NCBI RefSeq assembly: GCF_047511655.1
Contig: NC_133400.1
Coordinates: 1,741,001 to 1,805,000, forward strand
Source: Castor canadensis
Lineage: Eukaryota > Chordata > Mammalia > Rodentia > Castoridae
Direction of reading: 5' to 3'
DNA length: 64,000 bases
Shown here piece after piece: positions 11,286 to 22,604 of this stretch. The notes under the pieces are model-generated. The model did not search any database, was not told where the DNA came from, and saw only the letters and a program-made list of their open reading frames with translations. Each line of letters starts with the position of its first letter. The stretch's first letter is position 1. A program made the translations under genes and the position numbers.

Positions 11286-11501
11286 TTCTTTTGGTGGCAC
11301 TGGAGTTTGAACTCAGGGCCTCATGTTTGCTAGGCAGGTGCTCTACCACTTAGCCCCTCCACCCACCCTTTTTTTGTATTGAGTATTTTCGAGATGGGGT
11401 CTCTCAAACTACTTGCCCAGGTTGGCCTCGAACCCAGATCTTCTTGATCTCTGCTTCCTGAGTAGCTAGGATTACAGGCATGAGCCACCGGTGCCTGGCC
11501 C
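11286..11501 (-). mobile_element. B1-ID dimeric SINE
   Basis: Antisense copy with a full ID part (GTTTGCTAGGCAGGTGCTCT), the linker, and the B1 head ending in GGATTACAGGCATGAGCCAC. Confidence 0.92.
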
Positions 11502-11631
11502 TGCCTTGCTCTTGACTCTGGGATGCCAGCCTCCTGGGGGGCACAGCCCAGCTTCCCCGCTTCCACAGGAGGAGGTGAGTGACAGCACACTGTGGCCATC
11601 CGTGGGATTTCCACAGAATGTTCTATTTTGA

Positions 11632-11692
11632 AGTATGGCTCAAGTGGAAGAGCACCTGCTTTGCAAGTGCAAAGTCCTGAGTTGGGGTCTTG
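11632..11692 (+). mobile_element. Partial ID-type SINE
   Basis: GTATGGCTCAAGTGGAAGAG then CACCTGCTTTGCAAGTGC; the 3' part is lost. Confidence 0.65.
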
Positions 11693-11987
11693 GATGCATG
11701 TTGACCCACGATGAGAGAGCCTCCTTTCGTGGTTGGGGTGAAGTTGGCCCTTCTAGAAAATGGTGGTAAGTGAATCCATCGTAAATCCAGCCCCTGCTTG
11801 GGAGAGAGCCTGGGAAAAGCGTGCAAGTGTTCTTCGTGTACACCAGGCCTGTGAGGGAAGAGCTCTGGGCAGAGTTGTTCCTTTCAGGAGCTGCAATCAG
11901 ATGTTTTTTGCTGTACTTGAGGAAAACCCAGGTTCCAGTGGTCTCTGCCATTGTCCTGTTGATACTGCAACTAGTGACTGACACACA
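11693..11987. other. Short unannotated stretch
   Basis: No repeat or coding signal recognised. Confidence 0.45.
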
Positions 11988-12212
11988 AGCCAGGTGATGG
12001 TGGCTCACACCTATAATCCTAGCTACTCAGGAGGCAGAGATCAGGAGGATCACCACTGGAGTCTGACCTGGGCAAAATGAAAGCAAGACCCTGCCTCCAA
12101 AAAGCTCAACACAAAGAAGGGCGGGCAGAGTGGCTCAAGTGGTAGGGTGACGGGCTAGCTAGCGTAGGGCCCTGAGTTCAAACCTCAGTACTGAGGGAAA
12201 GAAAAAAACTTA
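11988..12212 (+). mobile_element. B1-ID dimeric SINE
   Basis: Sense copy with complete head (GGTGGCTCACACCTATAATC), linker and full ID tail. The tail shows GTGGTAGGGTGACGGGCTAG, a diverged A-box region. Confidence 0.9.
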
Positions 12213-12214
12213 AC

Positions 12215-12430
12215 CTGTGACTTAACAGCAGACGTTTGTTCCTACATAGTCTGGAGGCCACAAGTCCACAGCCAAGGTTTGGCCTGGCTGCCCTCCATCC
12301 AAAGCCTGCAGGGATGACCCCTTCCTGCGCCTTCCAGCACCTGAGGGCTCCAGGCTTGTCACATCATCACTCCAGTCTCTGCCTCTGACTCACATGGTCT
12401 TCTCTGGATGGCTTTGTCCCTTTCCTCTTC
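12215..12430 (-). mobile_element. MLT1-like LTR, first part
   Basis: AGTCTGGAGGCCACAAGTCC and TCACTCCAGTCTCTGCCTCT are the characteristic MLT1 blocks. It is interrupted by two SINEs and resumes at about 12780. Confidence 0.7.
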
Positions 12431-12467
12431 TCGTTTCATTGTGTGTGCGCGTGCACACGTGCGTGTC

Positions 12468-12772
12468 GTACTCGGTTTGGAGCTTGCCAGCCAGGCGCTC
12501 TACTGCTTGAGCCATCCCACCAGCCCTTGTCTGTGTCAGGTTTTTTCGAGATAGGGTCTCACAAACTATTTGCCTGCGCTGGCTTTGAACCACGATTCTC
12601 CTGATCTCTGCCTCCTGAGTAGCTAGGATTACAGGCGTGAGTCAACAGCACTGGCGTTCGGTTTGTTTTCAGATAGGGTCTTGTGCTAACTTTGTCCTGG
12701 CCAGGCTGCACCTCCATCCTCCTACCTCCACCTCTTGAGTAGGTGGGATTACAGACATGAGCCACCATGCCT
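12468..12772 (-). mobile_element. B1-ID SINE plus adjacent B1 monomer, inserted in an LTR
   Basis: 12468-12655 is an antisense dimer (CGCTCTACTGCTTGAGCCAT ... GATTACAGGCGTGAGTCAAC). 12656-12772 is a second antisense B1-like unit ending GATTACAGACATGAGCCACC. Both split the MLT1-like LTR. Confidence 0.8.
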
Positions 12773-12779
12773 GCCTCTT

Positions 12780-12935
12780 GTCATTTCTCACAAGGAAACT
12801 GACTTTGGTCTCAGGCTGTCTCTACACAGGAGGGTGTCATCTTGACCCCTACCTACTTCCATCTACAAAGCCTTCATTTCCAAATACAGCTGCATTCTGG
12901 GGTGTGGTGTGGACAGGAACATTTGGGAGATACCA
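12780..12935 (-). mobile_element. MLT1-like LTR, second part
   Basis: It resumes after the SINEs with GTCATCTTGACCCC and ATTTCCAAATACAGCTGCAT, ending in the ACAGGAACATTTGGGAGA region typical of MLT1 antisense ends. Confidence 0.6.
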
Positions 12936-13624
12936 GGTAACCCAGCGCAGACTACACAGGGCTTGGTCTGCATTGCCTTCTGCTGTCTCCCAATGGGAAC
13001 ATTTCCGGTCTTGGTCAATGGGGACATCCCTGCCATTGGTGAAATGTCTGCTGGTGGGGCAGTCAGGCCCAGCCACAGTGGTGCCTGTGTGTTGAGGGTG
13101 GAGGTGAACCTGGGATGGACAACAATCTTGACCCCCACCTAGATCAGGGGTCTTTAAACTTTGGAGTCACTGTGTAAGACCCAACAAAGAACAGTGAATA
13201 AAGTGCTTGTGACTGAGTTCCTGGGGGCTGGTATCATCGAGGGCAAATCTACTTGGGGACAGAGATGGAGGGTGGAGCTGGGGTGTGGGGAAATGTGGCT
13301 GGGCCGCAGTGAGACCCACTGGCTCCGCGGCCTTGGGCCCTCAGTGCACAAAAGAACACTGCAATAGGTTCCATGGAACCTGTGGCTCCCGAGCAATGGC
13401 GTGTCGTGAAATGATGGGGATTCGTGTTCCTGCAGCCATGGGTTGAATGTGCCCCCCTTGGGGATGTGAGAGACAGGCCAGAGGAAGCTGTGGGCCCATC
13501 CATGCAGAGTGGTCAGACTGCAGGGCACCTCAGAACCAGCCCAGCCCAGCCACACAAAGCACCACACAGTCTGGAGTCCCAGACAGGACCACAGTGACAA
13601 CCACGTGCAGCCTCTCAGCCACAC
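12936..13624. other. Unannotated intergenic stretch
   Basis: Sequence without a recognised gene. A minus ORF of 162 codons (13154-13642) has no motif. Part near 13430-13470 (GCCATGGGTTGAATGTG) may be MaLR-derived. Confidence 0.4.
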
Positions 13625-13965
13625 ACCTGTGTCCTCCCACATCCGGAGGTCGGAGGTTCAAAGTCAAGGTGTCCACATGGTTGCACTCACTCTGCTCTCC
13701 TGCCCTCCCAGTGCCCGGTGGTGGCTGACCGTGCTTGGTATCCCTGGCTGTGGCTGCATCCCTGCCTCTGTCATCACATGACCATCTTCACTGGGTGTGT
13801 CGTTCTCTCCTCCTCTTGTAAGGACAGCAGTGGGCTGGTGGAGTGGCTCAAGTGATAGTGACTGCCTAGCAAGTGTGACACCCTGAGTTCAAACTCCAGT
13901 ACTGCCAAAAATAAATAAATAAGGACACCAGTCCATGGGCAATGACCCTATTTCCAAATTCAGCA
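13625..13965 (-). mobile_element. MLT1-like LTR fragment split by an ID SINE
   Basis: The blocks CATCCCTGCCTCTGTCATCA, CCTCCTCTTGTAAGGACA and, beyond the SINE, ACCCTATTTCCAAATTCAGC fit MLT1 in antisense order. Confidence 0.6.
13830..13921 (+). mobile_element. ID-type SINE with target-site duplication
   Basis: A monomeric ID tail (GGGCTGGTGGAGTGGCTCAA ... GAGTTCAAACTCCAGTACTG) ends in an AAATAAATAAAT tail. Flanks TAAGGACAGCAGT and TAAGGACACCAGT form a 13-base duplication with one mismatch. Confidence 0.93.
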
Positions 13966-14659
13966 TTTGCAGCCAGCCCCAGCAGGGCCTGGGCAGGCAT
14001 CCTGTGTGCTCTGGGAACGATGGGTGAGTCTCCAGCTCTGCAGAGCTCTGGGAGTCCAGGCTGCAACGTGGGACAGACCCTCACCCTCCCCAAGCCTCCA
14101 GTCTCCCTCCCTTCTGACCAATGACTTGTTCCAGCTGGGCCAGAACTCTGTCCCAGGAGGTGCTCGGGGACTCCCGTATTTACATGGGGCTATGCCGTGA
14201 CGCACGCACGACATCTCACCGTACCATCTCAGGATATCCAGAGGTTTCTGGAGATTTTTGGAACAACCCGTGTGTCTGCACAACAGAGGTGTCACAGGTG
14301 CCCCTTTTATGATTGGAGCCTCCCTTGACTCTCCCCATTGTTCACCTGTGGCCCCAGCCCCAGCCAATGAGCTCGAGGGTCTGGGGCCAGGTAAGAAGCA
14401 CCCTAGCCAGGCCCTCATCCAGGGAGGCTGCATTTTTTCAGCACCTCTTTTTTCTGGCTTCTGGACTCCCGTCAGAGGGACCAGACACTGTGCCAAGCAC
14501 CTCAGCCTTGCTGAAGCCAGGGCTCTGCCCCCTGCCCTCGAGTTCAGCTCCATTTGGCTCCCTTGACTGGAGCTCCCTTGACCCACATGGCTCAGCCCTG
14601 GGTGCTAAACCACCTTAGGTTCTTCCCTTGCAGTTTCCTTTAAAAAAAGTAAATAAAAT
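13966..14659. other. Unannotated intergenic stretch
   Basis: No gene seen. The 208-codon minus ORF (13960-14586) has no homology-like features and is likely a GC-driven chance frame. Confidence 0.5.
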
Positions 14660-14862
14660 AGCCGGGCACCAGTGGCTCACGCCAGTAATCCTAGCTACTT
14701 GGGGGACAGAGATCACAGGAGGCAAATAGTTCATGACACCCTATTTTAAAAATACCCAGCACAAACAAAGGTTGGCAGAATCTCAAGTGGTAGACCACCT
14801 GCCTAGCGTGCTAGGCGTGAAGCCCTGAGTTCAAACCCTAGTACTGTCAAAAAAAAAAAATT
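14660..14862 (+). mobile_element. B1-ID dimeric SINE
   Basis: Begins GCCGGGCACCAGTGGCTCAC and ends CCCTAGTACTGTC with a poly-A. The ID tail is the full form, with a small local duplication (CTAGCGTGCTAGGCGTGA). Confidence 0.9.
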
Positions 14863-14874
14863 AAAGGAGTTTTT

Positions 14875-15055
14875 TAAAATCTGAGGTGTAATTCACAGAA
14901 CATAAAATTAGCCATTTTAAAGTGTACAATTCAGTGGCACTTGACAACATTCACAGGGTTCTTCAGCCACCTCCTCTTCTCGAATATTATCATCACCCTA
15001 CAGGAAACCCTGTCCCCACTCACAGTCACCAGATGAATTTTGATAAGAACATGTG
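14875..15055 (-). mobile_element. Old L1 (L1M-type) 3' fragment
   Basis: The series GAGGTGTAATTCACAGAACA, ATTTTAAAGTGTACAATTCA, ATTATCATCACCC and AACCCTGTCCCCACTCACAG matches the common antisense L1M 3' region. Confidence 0.75.
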
Positions 15056-15519
15056 CTTGGCACCCCAACCCCCAACCACGATAAAGAGCATTTGTGTTAG
15101 CTCTTTAAAAAGGATTCTGGAGCAGAGCTGCAGAAATTCTGACGTGGCAGCTCCTGAACAGAACCAGGGCTCTGTCCTGAAAGGAGCCTCTGACAGTGTT
15201 GGGGGAAAAGGGTGGCAGGTGTGGTCTGGGGTCAGGGTCTGAGAACCCAGCCAGGCCTCCCTCCCCTGAGCTGTGCTCTCTCCATCCTGAGCCTAGTGAC
15301 CCCTCCTGAAGTTGTGTGCAGGGCACCTGGGCAGGTGTCTGCTGCTGGGGGTGGGGCTTGGGGTCAGCTGGGGAGCTGGAACCTGCCTGACCACAGCTGA
15401 ATTAGAGGTGCCCAAGCCATTCAGTGTGGATCCACAGACCTACGGTAATTTAACATTTATGGATTGGGAAATTTTACATTAAAAAATTTTGTTTTACTTT
15501 CTTAAACAAAAAAAAAATT
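15056..15519. other. Unannotated intergenic stretch
   Basis: No gene or repeat recognised. Confidence 0.45.
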
Positions 15520-15735
15520 CAGGACTGGAGGTGTGGCTCAAGTGGTACAGCACCTGCTTTGCAAGTGTGAAGCCTTGAGTTCAAACTCCAGTCCCACCAG
15601 AAAAAAAAAAAAAATCAAACTAGACTTGGTGGTGCATGTGTGGAACCCTAACACCTGGGAGGCAGAGGCAATAGGATCACCTAGTTCAAGACCAGCCTGG
15701 GCTGCAAAGCAAAACCCTACCTCAAGAAAAAAATC
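15520..15735 (+). mobile_element. ID monomer followed by B1 monomer
   Basis: 15520-15612 is an ID unit with CTTTGCAAGTGTGAAGCC and a poly-A. It is followed by a B1-like unit (TGGTGGTGCATGTGTGGAAC ... CAAGACCAGCCTGGGCTGCA). The order is the reverse of the usual dimer, suggesting two insertions. Confidence 0.85.
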
Positions 15736-16251
15736 AAAGTTCTAGTAACTTAGGGCTCCCTGTCCCAGGAGGTGGCTGGAGCTGACCAGCTGTTGCCCTG
15801 TGACTGTCACCCACCCTTGTTTCCCGTGGGTCCCCTCACCTCATTCTGCTATCTTCAGGATCTGACTCCTGTAAGTGTTTGAAATTTCAGGTGTGTCCCG
15901 TATCAAAAGCACCCCATGAAAGCAGACCCAAATAGGGTCCTCACATTGTGGACCCGCTGGAGTGTCCAACATGGTGGTCCAGGTCCCAACCCCTCTTTCA
16001 CCTGGGCCTCCGGGAGCCAGCAGAGCAGAGGATGCCGATGCAGTGGGAATGTGAGAGGCAGAGTGAATTCTTCACTCCCAACAGCCTCAGGGGCAGGCAG
16101 GACTGGGATTGCAGATGGACAGATAGCAGCATTAATGCCCTGCCCTGTGCCAGTGGCAGGCATAACCAATCGATCACTGCCCTCTTTCTCTAGGCCCAGG
16201 ATTCTCAGCCTCAGCTTTTGACATTTGGAGCTGAATATTTCTTGTTTTGTT
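15736..16251. other. Unannotated intergenic stretch
   Basis: No gene or repeat recognised. Confidence 0.45.
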
Positions 16252-16471
16252 TTTTGGTTTTTTGGTGGTATTGGGATTTGAACTCAGGGCCTTATGTTTG
16301 CTAGGCAGGTGGTCTACCACTTGAGCCACTCTACCAGCCCTGTTTTGTGTTGGGTATTTTCAAGATAAAAACTCTTGTGAACCATTTGTCTGGGCTGGCT
16401 TGGGACAACAATCTTCCTGATCTCTGCTCCTGAGTAGCTGGGATTACAGACTGAGCCACCAGCGCCCGGCA
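16252..16471 (-). mobile_element. B1-ID dimeric SINE
   Basis: Antisense, with a full ID part (TATGTTTGCTAGGCAGGTGG) and a B1 part ending CTGAGCCACCAGCGCCCGGC. Confidence 0.92.
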
Positions 16472-17850
16472 TGGACACTGCTTTGTTGTGTCCTGTGCAC
16501 TGAATGATGTTAGTAGTATCCTGGACTTCCACCCACTGGACACCAGCTGCAACTCCCTCTCCCCGAATTGGTTGTGACAACCAAAAACATCTGCAGACTT
16601 GTCAAGTGTCCCTCTGGCTGAGAATTAAGTCCAGACACCACACACACAGGGGGCTAGCCAGCCAGCCTCCATGCCTATGGCTGGCACAGGGCGGCTGGCA
16701 CATGCCTGCTTGGGGTACAGTGTGCTGGTATGAACCCAAGATCTGCAAGGAGACTCCCCCTTCCAGCACTTCCATTGCATCCTATCAAAATGTAGATAGC
16801 CACCCTTGGCTCTCAGTGTCCCATGAGGATTAAGGGCAGGGCTGGTGCCTTACAGGTACCTTGCCAATATCCCTGCCCTCCTGTGCCCTGTGCAGACGAG
16901 CAGGGCCTGCAGGGCATGACTCACAGAGGAGCTGCTGCCCTGCCCAGGTGAGGAGGGCACGAGTTAGGGCAGCTCAAAGGAGCAACTGGCCAGGTTTATA
17001 CCCGTCACTTCATCCCATGGAGCCAATCCAGGCATGAGGAGAAAGAGAAGCCCTGGGGAGGTGGGGAGGTGCTCTTGTCCTATCCATGAACCCAGAGGCC
17101 AGGAGGTGCACATGGCAAGAAGACAGACCTTGCATTAGCCGCAGCTCTGTCCCAAAGCCCACCCGCTCCCGCACAGGGGCAGCTGATGCAAGAGGTGACC
17201 ACAGTTCAAGTGAGAAGTAGGAGGGAAGTCCCTGAGTGCCACGGCTTTCCTGACTCACTAGCTCCCACTCCTCTCCCCCTCGTCCTCTCTTCTCTCTCCC
17301 CCTCCTCCTTCTGGGCAGCTGGGGACCCTGCTGGGGCTCTGTGGAAGGACTCAAAAGAGACCCGCACAAGGGACTGAGCCCTCCCCCTGCTGCACGTACA
17401 CATGTGTGGGGCACAGGATGGAGGGAATAAAACCATGAAGCTCCTGGCCCCCTCCGGAGCCGGAGAAGTGGCCCTGTCCTCAGCAGGCCTGGGTACTGTG
17501 AGAAAAGCCAGAGGCCCAGCAGTGGGGCTTTTCCAGTGAGAGCGGCTGCCTGGCTGCACACTAGCTGCAGCCTGCCTCTTACCAGTGAGGGCTAGGCGGG
17601 GGCTTGGGGACTGACCACTGGAGCCCCATTGGCCTCTCCTCTGCTGACATAGAGGACACAGTGTAGGGCAGGAGCCAGGAGGCCCTGTCCCTTTGTCACA
17701 GGGTTTTGTGCTACCACACTGGAGACGTTTCCTGTGGTGAGCCGTTCTTTGTGGCGTCAGTAGTAGCAGCCCTGACCTCCACCCTCCAGGTGCCACGGTG
17801 CCCTCCACCCTAGTGTAGCTGCCAAAACTGTCGTCAGACACTGCCAGGTG
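16472..17850. other. Unannotated intergenic stretch
   Basis: 1.4 kb of GC-rich sequence with no recognised gene. Minus ORFs of 183 and 218 codons overlap each other in different frames and show no domain. Confidence 0.5.
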
Positions 17851-18170
17851 CTGGTGAGACAAAGAGAAAAAAAAGAGAACTGTGTTGTGATGGGGGCTGA
17901 TGCAACTCCAGAGCTGTGTTGCAGCAGGAGGTCACATGACACTCAAACAGTGAAAGACAAGACCACCGAGACCTCCCAGATCACCGCGCACGCAGCCCAG
18001 GACTTGGCTACCCTTGGCTTCTCTGTAATGGCTCGTCCATGCCAGCTCTCTCCCTGCAATAAACCTCTTCCAATCCTCACGTCGTCTCTGAGCTCTTTCT
18101 CTGGTGGTGACAAGAAGCTGGAAACACCAGGTAGAGGTCTCCCTGTGCCGCTCTGTCTCTAAACCTCTCC
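17851..18170 (+). mobile_element. Probable solo LTR (3' part)
   Basis: A gammaretrovirus-like U3/R/U5 arrangement: GCTCGTCCATGCCAGCTCTC, AATAAA at 18058-18063, CCTCTTCCAATCC, then a GT/T-rich segment with TCTGGTGGTGACAAGAAGCT. No coding remnant is visible. Limits and family are uncertain. Confidence 0.5.
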
Positions 18171-18789
18171 AGCCTTCACCGGCCGTTCAGCACAGGCACC
18201 ATAGCCCCCAGGAGAGGACAGGGCAGCAGTCAGGAGTGAGCTGGCCACACCTGGGCTCTGGTGACCTGGGGATTCCTGGAAGCCCTGGATGGGAGGTGCT
18301 GGAAAAGGTTCCCTCCTGAGGAGGGCAGGGGACACAGAGCAGAGGGAGGACCCTCACCCAGGACGGGCATGTGGTCCTGCAGGTGCTTCCTTTTGAGGAC
18401 AGGAGGTCAGGCAACTCCTCATGACTACAAAGCTCTGTCAGGAGAGCCGAGCGCCTACATAGAGTCCTGCCCCAGTGTCTGTGCCATAGACACCCGAGAC
18501 TTTCCTTGTCCCCCATGCACACACACCCCTACAGGGCTGGGTCAGACCCAGATGGAGAGGACCCATCTCTGCAGAACACCAGGGCTCTCCCATAGAGGCT
18601 GCCATAGGCTGGAAACACAGGAGGGGCACAGCCGGCCTGTTCCCTGCCACCTTCTGTATTACGTTCTCAACGTGGGCCATATTCAGGAGAGGTGACAGTC
18701 CTGGACCACAAGTCCCTGAGGCCATGGCCGCTCCTCCGTGAAGGCTGGAAGAACATGACCTGGGGGCAGGTGAGGCAGGGTAAGGAGAT
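18171..18789. other. Unannotated intergenic stretch
   Basis: No repeat or gene recognised; a 144-codon + ORF (18261-18695) has no motif. Confidence 0.45.
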
Positions 18790-19515
18790 GGGCAGACAGG
18801 GAAATTATGTTGTTTTTAATAAATACTAAAAGGGCCGGACTCAGACATTAGAACCAGGAAGGAAAACCTGAAAAACCAGAGCACCGAGCCTCACTCCCAC
18901 CTCATTTTAGACTCTAAATTACCAGACAAGGGGAACATGGAGTGTCTGTCTGCATCTGTTAAGAAGCTGCGGGGCTCCTTGAAGGGATAGAGAGGAGTAG
19001 AATGGGGAAATGTCTAGCAAAAGGAAGTTCCTGTGTTTGGGATAGTCCTAAATTCCACCTCCATGCTTTCAAATAACGAACAGCACCCATCTGGGGCCCC
19101 CAGAACCACTGCCCGATGACTGGGAGTCTCTGGAGGATACGGCTCAGAGTGTTCTCAAAGCTCAGAAAGTACAGACAGACAGCAGATAAGAACCACCAGC
19201 TCACGCCTGTCATCCTAGCTACGTGGGGGGCTGAGATAGGGAGGATCACGGTTCAAAGTCAGCAGGGCCAAGAAAGTTTGAGACCTACCCCCGCCAAGAT
19301 CTCCAAAATAATCAGAACAAAATGGACTAGAAGCCTGACTCAAGCAATAGAATGCCTACTTTTTAAGTATGAAATTCTAAGTTCAAACCCCAGTCCCACT
19401 AAAAACAAAAACAAAAACAAAAAAACCACCCATTCTGAGTTTTTATTCCCATTTCCTGTGTAGGGAGCAGGAAATGTTTCTTCCTCCCTCAGCTCCCCCC
19501 AGTCTCTCTACTTTA
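18790..19515 (+). mobile_element. LTR copy 1, split by a B1-ID SINE
   Basis: Blocks AGACAGGGAAATT, AAAGGGCC(A/G)GACT, AAGAAGCTG(C)GGGCTCCTTG and GGGAGCAGGAAATGTTTCT occur in the same order and orientation as at 22605-23180. The SINE occupies 19198-19423. This is a dispersed LTR-like repeat, older than the SINE. Confidence 0.7.
19198..19423 (+). mobile_element. B1-ID SINE inserted in LTR copy 1
   Basis: Lacks the first ~12 head bases (starts AGCTCACGCCTGTCATCC). It has the CCAAAATAATCAGAACAAAA linker, an ID tail and an A/C-rich tail. It is flanked by AACCACC on both sides. The homologous empty site is GGACCACCATTTTGAG near 23020. Confidence 0.9.
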
Positions 19516-21285
19516 CCCTCTTACACTAAAATACACGCATGCTGAAGGTGCCCCGTGTGAGGCTCTTGGTTGTGAGACACCTTGAAATGCTTTTCCCACG
19601 TGAACCTCAGGTGCCCGTGATTTGGCAGGAAACCGAGAAGCTGAGAGCACCCACTCACGCCCCGTTCAGTGACAAGGATGGGTAGGGAGCAGGGCTGTGC
19701 TGGACAGTCTGGCCACCAGCCCTGGGCTCCGGTGCTGGGGTCGTTACATCCTCTCTGCTCTCCCCCAAGGTTTCCTATCCTGCTACTCCCTGCCTCCGCC
19801 CCTTGCCCTGCCCTGGGCTGTGCTGAGGGAAGCAGCTCCATCAACCGTCCTCAGGGACAGGAAACAGCACCCACCTCTCCACCCCTCCCCACTGGGGGTC
19901 CTCTCATAGCTCTCCTGAGCACCTGGGAGGCAGGTAACCCTGCCCGGCACCAGGTGAGAGATACCTTCCCAGAATCAGACCCCAGAGACCCCCCTCAAAG
20001 GCTTTGCTGGAGAGGAAAAATGTGGCCTGCTGGCACGGGGTGCAGCGTTTCCACGCACCTTCCTTCCGGCACACACAAGTGGTCCAGGGCAGATCTTAGC
20101 ACAGCAGCCCAGGCAGACTGTAGCATGGTCACCAGCATCACACAGGAGCCGTGGGGAGCCTGGTCACTCACTGAGGCCCACAGCATAGAGGCAGCTGGTG
20201 GTCCAGTTTCTCCTGTTCCACGAGCTGCTCCTCTCCCATGGGACCCCTGTGGAACCAAGTGGCTGACGCTCTTTTGGACGGTGCTTTTTGGTCCCAACAT
20301 CACTCGTGGGTTTTCTGGGCGTAAGGGTGAGGGTGTTGTTGGCTGTTGTCAGACCTCATTGTTTCTCCTTTAATTCCTGTGTTGGGGTCTTGGTGGGAAC
20401 AGGTGGTCCCCAAGGAAGATAACTGAGGAGCACTAGACTCCAGGACAGTCAGCAGGCTGAGGACAGAGCCTGGGAGGCCTGTGTGAGACTGAAGGTCCCG
20501 GAAGACCAGGGATCAGGACCACAAAGAAGGGGGGAGTTTCTAAGAAGGGATCAGAACACCTGTGATTCCTAGGGGACAGGGCTTCCTGCCAAGCCTTCCT
20601 GGATGACTATCTCCCCACTTTTCCTTCCCAGAAGCCTTGGTCCTCAATGGCAGTCCCTTGGTCAAACCCAGCTGGAAGCCAGAGGGTGAGAGAGCCCTTG
20701 GGGTGAGCCTTGTGCAATAAGAGAGGATCCACTGAGGCCACAGGTGGGCCCAGGCAGTGCTGATAACAAACCTGCTTCCAGCAGGAGCAGCCAAGACTGA
20801 AGGGGCACTCGGTGCTTGGCGTTGGGTCACACACTTGTTAAAGTTCCTGACCTTGAATTTCAAGAGAGTGCTGTGAGGCCAGGAGGCTGAGATAAGCAGT
20901 GAGCATGGCTGTGCAGGAGGTAGAATGGTGTCTGCATCTTTGAGCTGGGAAGGCTAGCCCACCCTCCTCCGTGCTCTGCTGGCGTCTGCCTGCCCGGCTC
21001 CCCAGCACAAGGAAGGGACCCCTCTATTGACTGACTGAGCCGATGGAAGGCAGTGGACAGTGGGGAGGGAGAGCAGTGGAGCACTCCCCCAAAATGCACT
21101 TCCTACTTCCTCCCCGTAGAGCGGGTCCAGGCAGGACTGACACAGTTGCACGGTTTGTACACTGCACAAAGGGCACCCGGCTCTAGCCCAGGGTCCTGTG
21201 CTCCTGGTCTGGGCCCCATCCAGCTCCAGGATGGGACATGGTCATCTTTGTGCAGTGATAGTGGAGATTAGAAGTCAGGAACAAG
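19516..21285. other. Unannotated intergenic stretch
   Basis: 1.77 kb with no recognised repeat or gene. It holds the longest + ORF of the window (19669-20373, 234 codons), which has no signal peptide, domain or coding-like periodicity that I can see. Confidence 0.5.
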
Positions 21286-21289
21286 CCCG

Positions 21290-21715
21290 GCAGGTTGGGA
21301 AAAAGTCCAACTAATCAAGAGTCACACAGTAAAACAAAGTTAGTCTTTCACCATAGAGCAAGTATTCCAGGTCAGGGTAACAAAACAGGGTTGTTGGCAA
21401 TAATGGCGCCGATAGGTTTTGGTTTTTACTGCATCCTTAAGTCTGTTTCCCAGGGTTGCGGTCCTGCCTCCCAGGTTCGTGGTCCTGCCTCAAGTCTAGC
21501 TTGAATCCTCCTTCTGCCCCAACCTCCAATCAGCACGAACCATAAGATCCTAACCCATCAGATCATGCTGAGTCCCACTGAGGGGTATTTAAGCCCCTGC
21601 CCCTCTCTCCCTCTCTCTCTTGGCTCTCTCTGCTCTCTCCCTCTCCCACTGGCAATAAAGAATCTCTTGGCCAGATCACTCCTCTCCACGTGGTCACTTT
21701 TGGGGCCTACATGTC
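21290..21715 (+). mobile_element. Probable solo LTR with TATA and polyA signal
   Basis: It has TATTTAAG at 21586-21593, a CT-rich R-like region (CTCTCCCTCTCTCTCTTGGC), AATAAAG at 21654-21660, then CACTCCTCTCCACGTGGTCA. This is the usual layout of a retroviral U3-R-U5. No flanking gag/pol is present. Confidence 0.65.
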
Positions 21716-21841
21716 CAACAAGGGTAACCTAAGGCTGACCTGAGCAGAAGGGGTGCGCAGGGGTGGGAGGAAAGCAGTTTGAGCACCAGTCCCCTCCAAA
21801 CCGCATCATTCACTTAGGACATGCCATAAAAGGAACCTACA

Positions 21842-22030
21842 GCCAGGTGCTGGTGGTTCACACCTGTAATCCTAGCTAGATCCTAGGCAGAGATCAGGAG
21901 GATCCAGGTTTGAAGTCAGCCTGGGTGAACAGCTCACAAAACCCTATCTCGAAAAACCCTTCACAAAAAAAGGGCTGGTGGAGTGGCTTAAGGTGTAGGT
22001 CCTGAGTTCAAGTCCCAGAACCACGAAAAA
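21842..22030 (+). mobile_element. B1-ID SINE, deleted-ID subtype
   Basis: Head GCCAGGTGCTGGTGGTTCAC; ID portion goes from GTGGCTTAAGGTG to TAGGTCCTGAG, lacking the central segment. Confidence 0.9.
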
Positions 22031-22039
22031 AGGAACTTA

Positions 22040-22190
22040 CAATGCCTGCATTATTCAATGCCTAGTTAGCATATAAAATTTGGTAACACCTTACTTTGGT
22101 GAATAAAAACCCCTAGACACCTCAGAGTCTTGGTCCTGGGGCTGAGTCTTTATCCCTCCCAGTTTCTCCTCGAGGAACACTGCGGGTGGG
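22040..22190 (+). mobile_element. Probable LTR fragment
   Basis: TATAAAA at 22072-22078, AATAAA at 22102-22107 and a following T/C-rich GTCTTTATCCCTCCC block resemble an LTR promoter/polyA pair. Confidence 0.5.
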
Positions 22191-22604
22191 GGAGGAAAGG
22201 TGTGCTTTTAGCATAGAGCAGTTTGGGGCCAGACTCAGGCTGAGGGGACCCAGTGCCAAGGGAACCCTAGGGAGTTCCCCCATTCCCTCTGCAGCAGATG
22301 ATCCTATGAGCCCTCACCCCACTTGGTGTTGTTACGGGTGTGTGTATGTGGGGGTGCGGTGTTGTGGACATTCCTCAGTTTTTGGGGACAGTGTGTAAGT
22401 TAGGACACTGCCCCAGATACAGCCAAAGAACCACAAAGAGTAGGAAGATGGTGAAGAGTGGTTTGTTAGGAAAACAACAGACCTGGAGGGATGAGGCAGG
22501 CACTTGGATGAGGGCCAAACGCTCCTGGAAGCTGTCAGGCTTGGGGTTTTATCCAGTAGGGTTGTATTAGCCAGGAGTGATGGGTGAGAGAAGATCAATG
22601 GAGA
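22191..22604. other. Unannotated intergenic stretch
   Basis: No gene or known repeat recognised. Confidence 0.4.

Noticed and set aside
13830..13921. tRNA gene suggested by A-box/B-box-like motifs in ID copies
   Set aside because: These are tRNA-derived SINE tails: no intact cloverleaf, high copy number, A-rich ends and target duplications.
13960..14586. 208-codon minus ORF
   Set aside because: Contains no motif, and its left end touches MLT1-like sequence. Low-confidence chance ORF.
17206..17862. 218-codon minus ORF with an overlapping 183-codon ORF in another frame
   Set aside because: Two different frames open over the same DNA point to base composition rather than selection for either protein.
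19669..20373. 234-codon + ORF, the longest in the window
   Set aside because: No recognisable domain, signal or membrane pattern; GC-rich chance frame with overlapping ORFs on both strands and no intron/exon or promoter support.
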